Below, piece after piece: positions 8,088 through 16,623 of a DNA stretch of 64,000 bases. This DNA comes from Betaproteobacteria bacterium (GTDB lineage Bacteria; Pseudomonadota; Gammaproteobacteria; Burkholderiales; Rhodocyclaceae), in NCBI GenBank assembly GCA_028065725.1, contig JAPTVL010000055.1, positions 1-64,000 on the forward strand, read 5' to 3'. The position numbers were made by a program, and so were the translations under genes. The notes beneath the pieces were generated by a model that was not told the DNA's origin, did no database searches, and saw only the letters and a program-made list of their open reading frames with translations. The first letter of the stretch is position 1, and every line of letters begins with the position of its first letter.

Positions 8088-9278
8088 ATGACCATAAGTC
8101 GCGTTCTGGGAGATCGCCTGCGCCGTCTGGCCGGGTCTTTCCCCGTGGTGGCCGTAACCGGGCCGCGTCAATCCGGCAAGACAACGCTGGTTCGCGAGCT
8201 GTTTGCCGGCAAGCCCTACCTTTCCATGGAGGACCCGGATATTCGCATGTTGGCGCTGGACGATCCGCGCGGACTTCTGGCGCGTTATCCGGCGGGCGCA
8301 GTGATCGACGAGGCGCAGCATGCGCCCGAGCTTTTTTCGTATTTGCAAACTCGTGTCGATGAAACTTCGTCTCCCGGACAATTCGTCCTCACCGGGTCGC
8401 AGAATTTTCTGCTGATCCGCGGCATCGGCCAAAGCCTGGCGGGGCGGTCGGCAATGGCCCAGTTGCCGCCGCTGATGTTGGCCGAACTGGCGCGCGCCAA
8501 AGCCCTGCCGGATCGGCTCGACGACTACTTGTGGCAAGGCGCCTACCCGGCGCACTACAAAGCGTTGCCGGCCGGGGAGGCATTGGTGCGATCGCTGCCG
8601 GATGAATGGCACCGCAGCTACCTCATGACGTATCTGGAACGCGATGTGCGTGATATCGCCGCGGTGCACTCGCTGCCGTTGTTTCAGCGCTTCCTCCGCC
8701 TGACCGCGGCGCGATGCGGACAACTGCTCAATCTGGCAAGCCTGGCCAACGACTGCGGCGTGGCGCTGAATACCGTGAAGAACTGGATCGCCATCCTCGA
8801 GGCCAGCTATCTGGTCTTCTTGCTGCGGCCGCACCATCGCAACTTCGGCAAGCGCTTGATCAAGACGCCCAAGCTGTATTTCCTCGACACGGGCGTTGCC
8901 GCACATCTGCTCGGGATTGCCGCGCCGGATCAACTCGACGCCCACCCTCTGCGCGGCCATCTGTTCGAGAACATGGTCGTCGCCGAATACTGGAAGGCGG
9001 CGATGAATGCGGGACGCACCGATGCCTTGTATTTCTGGCGCGACAGCACCGGCAACGAAGTCGACCTGCTCATCGAGGACGGCAGGCGCCTCATTCCCAT
9101 CGAGATCAAGTCGGGGGCGACGCTCAATGGCGATTACGTTCGGGGTCTCAATCGCTTTGCCGAGTTCGCGGGCAAGGACAGTCACAACCCGGTGCTTGTC
9201 TATGGCGGTGAAGGCGGCATGAACTGGCATGGCGCAGATATCATGGGCTGGAAAGAAGCGGGGGGAGTGTATGAGTGA
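8088..9278 (+). CDS. AAA+ ATPase with C-terminal DUF4143 domain
   Basis: Encodes 396 residues. Walker A is GPRQSGKTT (residues 25-33) and Walker B is in AVIDEAQHAPEL. The C-terminal DUF4143 part contains GNEVDLLIE followed by PIEIKSG, the spacing and residues of a PD-(D/E)xK nuclease-like fold. Such proteins are widespread, often single and mobile, and their cellular role is not established. ATG 8088 is chosen; a TTG at 8073 is also in frame. A perfect palindrome lies just upstream. The gene's last eight bases overlap the next glycosyltransferase start, so the two are translationally coupled even though an ATPase of this kind has no obvious part in glycan synthesis. Confidence 0.85.
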   Translation: MTISRVLGDRLRRLAGSFPVVAVTGPRQSGKTTLVRELFAGKPYLSMEDPDIRMLALDDPRGLLARYPAGAVIDEAQHAPELFSYLQTRVDETSSPGQFVLTGSQNFLLIRGIGQSLAGRSAMAQLPPLMLAELARAKALPDRLDDYLWQGAYPAHYKALPAGEALVRSLPDEWHRSYLMTYLERDVRDIAAVHSLPLFQRFLRLTAARCGQLLNLASLANDCGVALNTVKNWIAILEASYLVFLLRPHHRNFGKRLIKTPKLYFLDTGVAAHLLGIAAPDQLDAHPLRGHLFENMVVAEYWKAAMNAGRTDALYFWRDSTGNEVDLLIEDGRRLIPIEIKSGATLNGDYVRGLNRFAEFAGKDSHNPVLVYGGEGGMNWHGADIMGWKEAGGVYE

Positions 9279-10485
9279 CAGCCTCCGCGCGTCGGGAAGT
9301 GAGGTTTATGTCACCGCGGTCATGCCATGCCTCAACGAGGAGCGGACGCTCGGCCTGTGCATCGAGAAGGCACAGCGTGCGTTTCGTGAAATGGGCATCG
9401 TCGGCGAGGTCGTGGTAGCCGACAACGGATCGACCGATCGATCGGTGGAAATTGCCGAGTCGCTCGGTGCGCGCGTGGCGCATGAACCGCGCAAGGGCTA
9501 CGGCTCCGCGCTGATGGCCGGCATCAATGCCGCTCGCGGCCGGGTCGTGGTGATGGCCGATGCCGATGATTCCTACGATTGGCTGTCGCTCGGTGATTTC
9601 GTCGGGAAGATCGAGCAGGGCTACGACCTGGTGATGGGCAACCGCTTCAAGGGGGGCATCGAGCCCGGCGCGATGCCGGCGCTGCATCGCTATTTCGGCA
9701 ACCCGGTGCTTTCGACCCTGGCGCGGGTCATGTACCGTATTCCCATCGCCGACTTTCACTGCGGCATGCGCGCCTTCACCCGTGAAGCCTTTGATCGGAT
9801 GAGCGTGCGCACAACGGGCATGGAGTTCGCAACGGAGATGGTAGTCAATGCTTCCCATGCCGGTCTGCGGATTGCCGAGATTCCGACCCGGCTTTATCCA
9901 GACAAGCGCGACCGCGCGCCGCATTTGCGCTCGTTCCGCGACGGCTGGCGGCATCTGCGCTTCATGCTGAGCTATGCGCCGGACTGGCTGTATCTCGTGC
10001 CCGGCCTGACGATGGCCTTGCTGGGGCTGTCGGGAATGGCCGCGCTGGCAGGCGGGCCGGTATCCCTGGGCGGATTCCCCATGGGCATTCATTTCCTTGC
10101 CGTCTTCAGCTTGCTGGCGATACTTGGGTCCAATGTGGTCGGTTTCGGCGTATTCGCCAAGCTGGTGAATGAAGCGCGCTGCCCGATCGCGCCACGCTCG
10201 ATACTGGGCCGCCTGCTGCGCGTGTTCACCCTGGAGCGGGGGCTATTGGCAGGACTGAGTCTGATGCTCGGCGGTTTCGCAGTGATCCTGGCGATACTCG
10301 CCGAGTGGCTTGCCCGCGGCCGGGGGGACATGACGGAGACGGTCCACCTCGCCTTTCTGGCGACTACCGTCATCGTTCTTGGTGTCAATCTTCTATTCGG
10401 GGCATTCCTGCTTTACCTCCTGCGCGATATGTCGCATGAATGCGAGCGCGCAGACGGCTTCAGACGCGACCCAAGCCATGGGTGA
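9271..10485 (+). CDS. family 2 glycosyltransferase with C-terminal membrane segments
   Basis: Encodes 404 residues. The GT-A fold is shown by VTAVMPCLNEERTLG near residue 14, VADNGSTDRS near 50 and the metal-binding MADADDSYDW near 95. The last 150 residues hold about four hydrophobic segments, as in dolichol-phosphate-mannose-synthase-like enzymes that transfer a sugar to polyprenyl phosphate at the inner membrane. That activity would provide the donor for GtrA-type flipping and GT-C enzymes. ATG 9271 overlaps the end of the ATPase gene by eight bases. The acceptor and sugar are not predictable. Confidence 0.85.
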   Translation: MSDSLRASGSEVYVTAVMPCLNEERTLGLCIEKAQRAFREMGIVGEVVVADNGSTDRSVEIAESLGARVAHEPRKGYGSALMAGINAARGRVVVMADADDSYDWLSLGDFVGKIEQGYDLVMGNRFKGGIEPGAMPALHRYFGNPVLSTLARVMYRIPIADFHCGMRAFTREAFDRMSVRTTGMEFATEMVVNASHAGLRIAEIPTRLYPDKRDRAPHLRSFRDGWRHLRFMLSYAPDWLYLVPGLTMALLGLSGMAALAGGPVSLGGFPMGIHFLAVFSLLAILGSNVVGFGVFAKLVNEARCPIAPRSILGRLLRVFTLERGLLAGLSLMLGGFAVILAILAEWLARGRGDMTETVHLAFLATTVIVLGVNLLFGAFLLYLLRDMSHECERADGFRRDPSHG

Positions 10486-11341
10486 TCGCATGCCCCATGG
10501 CGTCAAGCCCTTGATTTCGGTGATCACCGCGACCCGCGATGCGGCTGCAACATTGCCCTTCACGATCGCCTCGCTGCGGACGCAGACATCGTCAGCCTTC
10601 GAGTGGCTCGTCGCCGACGCAGCCTCCACCGATGGCACCGTCGAACTCCTGCGGAAGAATCAGGATCTGATTTCCTGGTGGGTCAGCGAACCCGACGCCG
10701 GGATTTACGACGCGTGGAACAAGGCCTGCCGCCACGCACGCGGCGAGTGGTTGCTGTTTCTCGGCGCAGGCGACGAACTGGCGCAGCCCGAAACTCTGGA
10801 ATGCTGTACCCCATACCTCGCGGAAGCGAGGGGCGAAGCGGTTCTCGTCTATGGCCGACTCGAGTTGTTGAGCGAGGAAAGCCGGATTCCACTGGAGGTC
10901 TTTGGCCGGCCGTGGGAGGAAATGCGGGGCAAATGGGAAATCGGTCGTCCGGCCTTGCCGCCGCATGGGGCATGTTTTCACCACCATTCCCTGTTTGCCG
11001 ACCCGACACCCTTCGACCTGCGTTTTCCCATTGCCGCCGATTCAAACTTCCTCCTGCGGCACGTCCGTGACTGCCCGCCGATATTCCTGCCGCTCGATAT
11101 CACGCGCAGCCCGCTTGGCGGGGTCTCGCTGCGGCTGGACTCGGCGCGACAGATCGGCGGCGAGATCGCCGCAATCAATCACGACCTCGGCATCGTGCCT
11201 CCGCTTGCGCACCGAGTCGCAGAATGGTTGAGGCGGCATGTCAGCGGGCTCATCAATCGGTTGCCGCAGAGCTTGGCTCATCGCTGCGCGGACCTGTTGC
11301 GGCGGATAGCGGGCAAGCGGCGCCGCTGGTCGGTGAAGTAG
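10478..11341 (+). CDS. family 2 glycosyltransferase
   Basis: Encodes about 287 residues with the GT-A motifs ISVITATRDAAATL near the N-terminus and VADAASTDGT about 30 residues later. It then has the stretch PDAGIYDAWNKACRHARGEW, typical of family 2 enzymes related to colanic-acid WcaA/WcaE type transferases. No membrane segment is evident. The start at 10478 overlaps the preceding gene by eight bases; ATG 10490 is an alternative. It is part of the uninterrupted glycan operon and would add one sugar on the cytoplasmic face. Confidence 0.85.
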   Translation: MGDRMPHGVKPLISVITATRDAAATLPFTIASLRTQTSSAFEWLVADAASTDGTVELLRKNQDLISWWVSEPDAGIYDAWNKACRHARGEWLLFLGAGDELAQPETLECCTPYLAEARGEAVLVYGRLELLSEESRIPLEVFGRPWEEMRGKWEIGRPALPPHGACFHHHSLFADPTPFDLRFPIAADSNFLLRHVRDCPPIFLPLDITRSPLGGVSLRLDSARQIGGEIAAINHDLGIVPPLAHRVAEWLRRHVSGLINRLPQSLAHRCADLLRRIAGKRRRWSVK

Positions 11342-11342
11342 A

Positions 11343-12608
11343 TTGCGCCGGAGGGACACCGCGCTGCTCGCCTTGATGTCGTCAGGCAGCATTGCCTGTG
11401 GCATTGCCGGCCAATGGGTGCTGCTCACCGCCATTGGTCCGGGCGCCGATACGGACGCCTATTTTGCCGCGCTGGTCCTTCCCCAAGTCCTGCTGGCCGT
11501 CGTTGCCGGCCCCCTTCTCAACGTCCTGGTCCCGCTGCTGTCGACCGTCGACGCTGCCGAGCGCCGTCGCACCGGCTGGCTGCTGGTTGCTGTGCTTGGC
11601 AGCGCCAGCGCACTGGCGACGCTAATTCTGGCGCTGCTTGCACCGACCTGGGTGCCGCTGACCATTCCCGGGTTCGCCGAGCCGCAACTGGCGCTGACGG
11701 TCATGCTGGTCCGTCTGCAGATGCTGGCATCGGCGCTTTCGGTCATCGCGTTGGTGTTATCAGCGGCTGCGCAGTCCGCCGGCCGCTTCGTCCGTGTCGA
11801 ATCGGCAACGCTGGCTGGAAGCATGCTGGGTCTTGGCCTGACCATCGTCCTGGTGCCGGGGATGGGAGTCGTCGCCGCAGCATGGGCCGGCATAGCGCGC
11901 GTCATCGTGCAGGGCGCGATCATTGTGCCCCTCCTCGGCCTGCCGCGACGCGGGCATGGCGCCTGGGAGCTTGCCAGGCGCGCCTGGTCGGGCATGAAGC
12001 CGCTGATTGTCAGCGGTGCCCTGGCCAAGACCGATCCGCTTATCGACCGCGTCTTGCTGTCTCTGGCTCCGGGCGGGATGCTGTCGCTGTTCCAGCTTGC
12101 CCAAGGGCTGTTCGCCGCCGCGATCGAAGTCGTCAACCGCTCCTGGATCGCCCCCGCCCTGCCGGCGCTTGCGCGCGACGCGACCGGCGATCCGGCCGCC
12201 TATCGCAGTCGACTACGCCGCCTTCTCGTCATGACAGCCGTCGCGCTGTTTGTCGCGATTGCCGTCCTCATCGTCGCCGGTCAGGAACTGCTGCGCTTCG
12301 TACTCGAATACGGCCACGTTTCAGCCGACGATATCACGCAGCTGTGGTGGACCCTGCTCGGCTTGTCGGGCGTGCTGGTCGGCGCGAGCATCGGCCAGAT
12401 CGGTGCTTCCGGCTTTTATGCCCGCGGCGACACCGCCACGCCGGCCCGGCTGGCCATGGTCTCGTTTGCCTGTTTTGCGCCACTGAAGGTTGCCGCGTTC
12501 TACGGTTTCGGCGTCGCCGGCCTCGTGGGCGCCTGCAGCGGTTATTACCTGACCAATGCGCTGGCGCTACTCTGGCTGTTGCGGCGCGATACCCGGAGAG
12601 TGACATGA
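11343..12608 (+). CDS. lipid-linked oligosaccharide flippase (MurJ/MATE-like)
   Basis: Encodes 421 residues with about twelve membrane segments. The pattern, with the early WVLLTAIGPGADTDAYFAAL motif after the first helix, is that of the MurJ/polysaccharide-biosynthesis branch of the MOP exporter superfamily. The family flips undecaprenyl-linked oligosaccharides to the periplasm. The start is probably TTG 11343, one base after the previous stop, preceded by GGTGAAG; ATG 11376 would remove the beginning of the first helix. It overlaps the methyltransferase gene by four bases. No Wzy-type polymerase is obvious, unless one of the large membrane proteins of this cluster serves that role. Confidence 0.8.
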   Translation: MRRRDTALLALMSSGSIACGIAGQWVLLTAIGPGADTDAYFAALVLPQVLLAVVAGPLLNVLVPLLSTVDAAERRRTGWLLVAVLGSASALATLILALLAPTWVPLTIPGFAEPQLALTVMLVRLQMLASALSVIALVLSAAAQSAGRFVRVESATLAGSMLGLGLTIVLVPGMGVVAAAWAGIARVIVQGAIIVPLLGLPRRGHGAWELARRAWSGMKPLIVSGALAKTDPLIDRVLLSLAPGGMLSLFQLAQGLFAAAIEVVNRSWIAPALPALARDATGDPAAYRSRLRRLLVMTAVALFVAIAVLIVAGQELLRFVLEYGHVSADDITQLWWTLLGLSGVLVGASIGQIGASGFYARGDTATPARLAMVSFACFAPLKVAAFYGFGVAGLVGACSGYYLTNALALLWLLRRDTRRVT

Positions 12609-13549
12609 CCGTGCCGCTCGAAAACGTCGGCTGTCCGCTTGGCTGCCGTGACGGCGACGAACCCGTGGTCACGGGGTACGACCGACTCAACCGCGGTCCG
12701 GGAACGTTCGACGTGGTGCGGTGCCGCGGTTGCGGATTGATGCGGACCAATCCGCGTCCGACGGCGCAGGGGCTCGGCGCCTATTACCCCGACGACTATG
12801 CGCCCTACGCGACCTCGGCCATCGCGCCGCCTGCGCCGCCACCCCGTGCATCGGCTTTGCGGCGACTGTTGCAGAATATGGTTGATTCCCGATCACAGTG
12901 GTTGCCGGCGCTCCCGCCGGGGAACATGCTCGAATTCGGATGCGCTGCCGGCGGCTTCCTCGTTCGCATGCGTGCAGCGGGCTGGCAGGTCGAAGGTGTC
13001 GACATCTCGCCGGAGGCCACGGCGCGGGCACGCGCCCAAGGATTGGCCGTGCACACCGGAACCCTCGCATCCCTGCCGTCGCCGGCCCGGCCCTACGATC
13101 TGGTGGTGGGCTGGATGGCGCTTGAACACTTGCCCGACCCGCTCGACGCCCTGCGGCTGCTGTACGCGCGAACGCGTCCGGATGGCTGGCTCGTCCTCTC
13201 GGTACCCGATGCGGGGGCCCTTGAATTCCGCATCTTCGGCAGCCGCTGGTACGCATTGCAGCTTCCGGCGCACCTGTTCCATTTCACTCCGCACACGCTT
13301 GGTCGCCTGTTGAGCACGGCCGGCTGGCGCATCGAGGCCATCCACTTCCAGCGAACGGCCGGTAACCTGACTGGCAGCTTCGGACATTTTCTCGCGGACC
13401 TCGGCTTTGCCGGCGCCGGCCGCTGGCTGGTGCGGGCGACCGCGCGCTCCGCCATCCTGCATCGTTTTTTGCTCCCCCTGGCTGTCGGGCTGGGCATGTT
13501 GCGCCAGTCCGGCCGCATGACGGTCTGGGCGAGGAAATCCGATGCTTGA
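12605..13549 (+). CDS. class I SAM-dependent methyltransferase with N-terminal zinc-ribbon
   Basis: Encodes 314 residues. An N-terminal Cys-rich segment (GCPLGC then RCRGCGLM about 28 residues later) resembles the zinc-binding domain of sugar C-methyltransferases and related enzymes. The SAM-binding motif I is MLEFGCAAGGFL (about residues 108-119), with VEGVDISPEA after it. It probably methylates a sugar or a glycan end in the cytoplasm; a chain-terminating methylation is possible but not shown. Overlaps with both neighbours (four and eight bases) tie it into the glycan operon. Confidence 0.8.
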   Translation: MTVPLENVGCPLGCRDGDEPVVTGYDRLNRGPGTFDVVRCRGCGLMRTNPRPTAQGLGAYYPDDYAPYATSAIAPPAPPPRASALRRLLQNMVDSRSQWLPALPPGNMLEFGCAAGGFLVRMRAAGWQVEGVDISPEATARARAQGLAVHTGTLASLPSPARPYDLVVGWMALEHLPDPLDALRLLYARTRPDGWLVLSVPDAGALEFRIFGSRWYALQLPAHLFHFTPHTLGRLLSTAGWRIEAIHFQRTAGNLTGSFGHFLADLGFAGAGRWLVRATARSAILHRFLLPLAVGLGMLRQSGRMTVWARKSDA

Positions 13550-14597
13550 TATTGCCGCGCTGACCGCCGGCCGCGACGTGCCGTCGACGCGCTTTCGCAT
13601 GCGCCAACATTTTCCCCGGCTTGCCGCTGCCGGACTGCGGGTAACCGAATACTGCCCGCCTGTCGGCAAGTACGCCGAGTGGCCCCTGCTGGGGCCGCGC
13701 GTGGCCTTTCGATACAAGGCGCCGTTCACCGCCCTGCTGTGGGCAGCGAAGACCGCGACGCGGCTGCCGGGCCTGCTCGGATCGTGGCGCAGCGACATCA
13801 CCTGGCTCAGCCGCGACCTCGTCGTCGGCCTGCCGACGCTGGAGCCCCTGCTGGGCAAGCCGCTGGTGCTCGACGTCGACGACGCGGTGTGGTGCACATG
13901 GCCCTTCGGCCGACAGGCCGCCCGTCGGACTGCGCGGCACTCGGACCTGGTGATTGCCGGCAACGCGACGCTTGCTGCGTGGTTCTCCGAACATGCCCCG
14001 CGCGTCGAAGTCGTGCCGACCGCCGTCGATATCCATCGTTTCGCCCCGGCCGGCCGCCGCGCCTCGCGCGATGGCCTGGTGCTCGGCTGGATCGGTTCGG
14101 CGTCAAATCTGCCCTACCTGGAGGCGATCGTGCCGGCCTTGCACGAAGTCATGCGGCACTGCCCCGAAGTCTGGCTGCGCGTGGTGGCGGATGCGCCGCC
14201 GCAACTCGCGCCGCTCGATCCGGCCCGCGTCGAGTTCATCCACTGGACGGCGGCCGGCGAGGGTGATGCGGTCCGCGGCATGGACATCGGCCTGATGCCG
14301 CTGCCTGACGATGAATGGACGCGCGGCAAATGCAGCCTGAAGATGCTGCAGTACCTGGCTTGCGGGATTCCGGTCGCGGTGTCGCCGGTCGGCATGAACG
14401 GCGAGGTGCTGGCCCAGGCGGAAACGGGCTTCGGTCCACGCAACCACGACGAATGGGTCGACGCCCTGCTTGCCCTGCGCAACGACGCGACACAGCGCGA
14501 GCGGTTGGGTCGCAACGGCCGCCTGCTGGTTGAACGCCTGTACGCCACGGACGTCATCGCCGCCCGCCTCGCCAGCTTGTTCCTGACCCTGCGATGA
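13542..14597 (+). CDS. group 1 glycosyltransferase (GT-B fold)
   Basis: Encodes 351 residues of GT-B type. The N-terminal half begins LDIAALTAGRDVPSTRFRM. The C-terminal nucleotide-sugar domain has LGWIGSASNLPYLEAI near residue 181 and KCSLKMLQYLACGIPVAVSP near 265, the usual donor-binding region of family 4 enzymes. No membrane segment is seen. It overlaps the previous gene by eight bases and the next by four. It should transfer a sugar from a nucleotide donor to the growing lipid-linked glycan. Confidence 0.8.
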   Translation: MLDIAALTAGRDVPSTRFRMRQHFPRLAAAGLRVTEYCPPVGKYAEWPLLGPRVAFRYKAPFTALLWAAKTATRLPGLLGSWRSDITWLSRDLVVGLPTLEPLLGKPLVLDVDDAVWCTWPFGRQAARRTARHSDLVIAGNATLAAWFSEHAPRVEVVPTAVDIHRFAPAGRRASRDGLVLGWIGSASNLPYLEAIVPALHEVMRHCPEVWLRVVADAPPQLAPLDPARVEFIHWTAAGEGDAVRGMDIGLMPLPDDEWTRGKCSLKMLQYLACGIPVAVSPVGMNGEVLAQAETGFGPRNHDEWVDALLALRNDATQRERLGRNGRLLVERLYATDVIAARLASLFLTLR

Positions 14598-15844
14598 AGA
14601 TCCTCATCGTCACTTACAGCGATACGCAGGGTGGGGCGGCCAAAGCGCTGTTCCGCATCGCCAGCGGCCTGCGTCTGCTCGGCCATGATGCTCGCATGCT
14701 CGTCGCCGCAAAGGGCAGCGACGCAGCTTTCGTCGAGACGCCGGCGGGGGTGTGCCGGAACGGGTGGGCAGCGGTCCGCCGATATCTCGCTCGTGCCGTG
14801 ATTGCCGTCGCCACCGGCTCGCGGGCTGGCGATCGCTCGCTGGGCATCTTCGCCGGCGGGCTTGCCGACGCCATCAACACCTCCGATGCCGATGTCGTGA
14901 TGCTGGGCTGGGTGGGCGAGGAAACGCTGTCCATCGCCGAGATTGCCGGGATCCGCAAACCGCTGCTGTGGCGCTTCTCCGACATGTGGCCCATCACCGG
15001 CACCGAACACTATGTCGATGCTGCCGCCTTTTCCCGCTATACCACGGCCGGTGCGGCGGCAAGTGACGTCGCCGGCGACCTCGACGGACGGGTGTTTCGC
15101 CGCAAGCGGAAGCAGTGGCAAATTGCGCCAACGGCGATCACTCCCAGTCGCTGGTTGGCGGATTGCGTTTCAGCCAGCGCCATCGCCGCCCATTGGCCGC
15201 TGCGGGTCATCCCGACGCCCGTCGACGTGGAACTGTACCGACCGCAGGATCGGCAGGCCGCGCGGCGCTGGCTGGGCCTGCCGCCGAATCGGCGGATCCT
15301 GATCTTCAGCGCATTGCATGCCGACAGCGATCCCCGCAAGGGCTGGGACCTGCTGGCCGGCGCACTCCAGCGGCTGGATCCGGCCGAGGTCTCCTGCATC
15401 GTCGTCGGCAGGCATCCGGGGGCAGCGCTCATCGAGTGTCCGCTACCGGTCATCGACATCGGTCTGGTAAGCGATGAATTGCGCATGGCGGCCCTCTATG
15501 CCGCGGCAGATGTTGCGGTGCTGCCTTCGCGCCTCGACAACCTGCCGCAGACCGGGCTCGAAGCGCAGGCCTGCGGCTGCCCGGTCGTGGCTTTCGATAG
15601 CGGCGGGATGCGCGATCTCGTGAACCATGGCGTCAGCGGCTTGCTGGCGACGCCGTTCGACATAGATGACTTCGCCGCCGCGATCAGCGCGATCATTGCC
15701 GACCCGGCCCGCCAGGCGGCGCTCTCCGTCGCTGCGCGCCAGCGTGCGCTGGCACTGTGGTCGCCGGCTGTCACCATCCCCGGGTTCGTGGCTGCGTTCG
15801 AGGAAACGCGTCGGCGATACGAGGCAATGCGAGGGACGTGCTGA
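14594..15844 (+). CDS. family 4 glycosyltransferase (GT-B fold)
   Basis: Encodes 416 residues. The N-terminal TYSDTQGGAAKALFRIASG is a typical acceptor-domain opening for family 4 glycosyltransferases. The segment VLPSRLDNLPQTGLEAQA followed by CGCPVVAF is the donor-site motif with two spaced acidic residues. The organisation is close to WcaC/amylovoran-type transferases. It shares the TGATG overlap with the next gene. Function within the pathway is inferred from context only. Confidence 0.85.
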   Translation: MKILIVTYSDTQGGAAKALFRIASGLRLLGHDARMLVAAKGSDAAFVETPAGVCRNGWAAVRRYLARAVIAVATGSRAGDRSLGIFAGGLADAINTSDADVVMLGWVGEETLSIAEIAGIRKPLLWRFSDMWPITGTEHYVDAAAFSRYTTAGAAASDVAGDLDGRVFRRKRKQWQIAPTAITPSRWLADCVSASAIAAHWPLRVIPTPVDVELYRPQDRQAARRWLGLPPNRRILIFSALHADSDPRKGWDLLAGALQRLDPAEVSCIVVGRHPGAALIECPLPVIDIGLVSDELRMAALYAAADVAVLPSRLDNLPQTGLEAQACGCPVVAFDSGGMRDLVNHGVSGLLATPFDIDDFAAAISAIIADPARQAALSVAARQRALALWSPAVTIPGFVAAFEETRRRYEAMRGTC

Positions 15845-16623
15845 TGTCGACGCTGAGCGCGATCATTCCCACCTTCAACAGGCGAGACATCGTGCTGCGC
15901 GCGATAGCTTCGGTGGATGCGCAGACGCGCCGGGTCGATGAAATCATCGTGGTCGATGATGGCTCCACCGACGCCACCACCGAAGCGCTCATTCCCCGGC
16001 AGCACGACGACATGCTTCCTCCGCTGCGGATCATCCGGCAAGAAAATGGCGGGCCGGCGGCAGCGCGCAATGCGGCATTGAGAGTCGCCCGCGGTGACCT
16101 GGTGGCATTCCTCGACGATGACGATGTCTGGCATCCGGACAAGGTGGCACGCCAGTTGGAGATCTTCGCGGCCGATACGGAACTGGCGTTGCTGGCGTGT
16201 TCCAGCGACACGTTGAACTTTCCGGGAAAGCCTGGGGTGCGGCGGGTCGGCGTGTGGCGGCTGCTGTGGCGCAACGTGTTTTTGACACCCTGCGTGATCG
16301 CACGACGGGAGGCGATTCTCGAATGTGGCGGTTTTCCAGAGGACATGCGGCATTGCGAAGACTATGCGCTTTGGTTGCGCATGGTCTCGCGTTACGAGTG
16401 TGCATTCCTGAACGAAGTCCTGGTGACCTGCGGCGATGGCAAGCCGTCATTCGGCCATAGCGGATTGTCGGCAGACCTTGCCGGGCTTCACAACGGCGAG
16501 ATCGAGGCCCTCAGGCGATGGCGGCTGGCGACCGGCTCTGGTCCCGCCACTTATTGGTCAGCCAGGCTGCTGGCGTTTCTGCGGCACTGGCGCCGCCGCA
16601 TCGTTGCAGGGTCGCGAGCATGA
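15844..16623 (+). CDS. family 2 glycosyltransferase
   Basis: Encodes 259 residues with SAIIPTFNRRDIVLRAI at the N-terminus, VVDDGSTDATT near residue 40 and the metal-binding LDDDD near residue 95. These are the three hallmarks of inverting GT-A family 2 enzymes. ATG 15844 is chosen because it directly abuts the previous stop and starts just before the first beta strand. The C-terminus overlaps the next gene by four bases. It is one of the chain-building enzymes of the cluster. Confidence 0.85.
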   Translation: MSTLSAIIPTFNRRDIVLRAIASVDAQTRRVDEIIVVDDGSTDATTEALIPRQHDDMLPPLRIIRQENGGPAAARNAALRVARGDLVAFLDDDDVWHPDKVARQLEIFAADTELALLACSSDTLNFPGKPGVRRVGVWRLLWRNVFLTPCVIARREAILECGGFPEDMRHCEDYALWLRMVSRYECAFLNEVLVTCGDGKPSFGHSGLSADLAGLHNGEIEALRRWRLATGSGPATYWSARLLAFLRHWRRRIVAGSRA

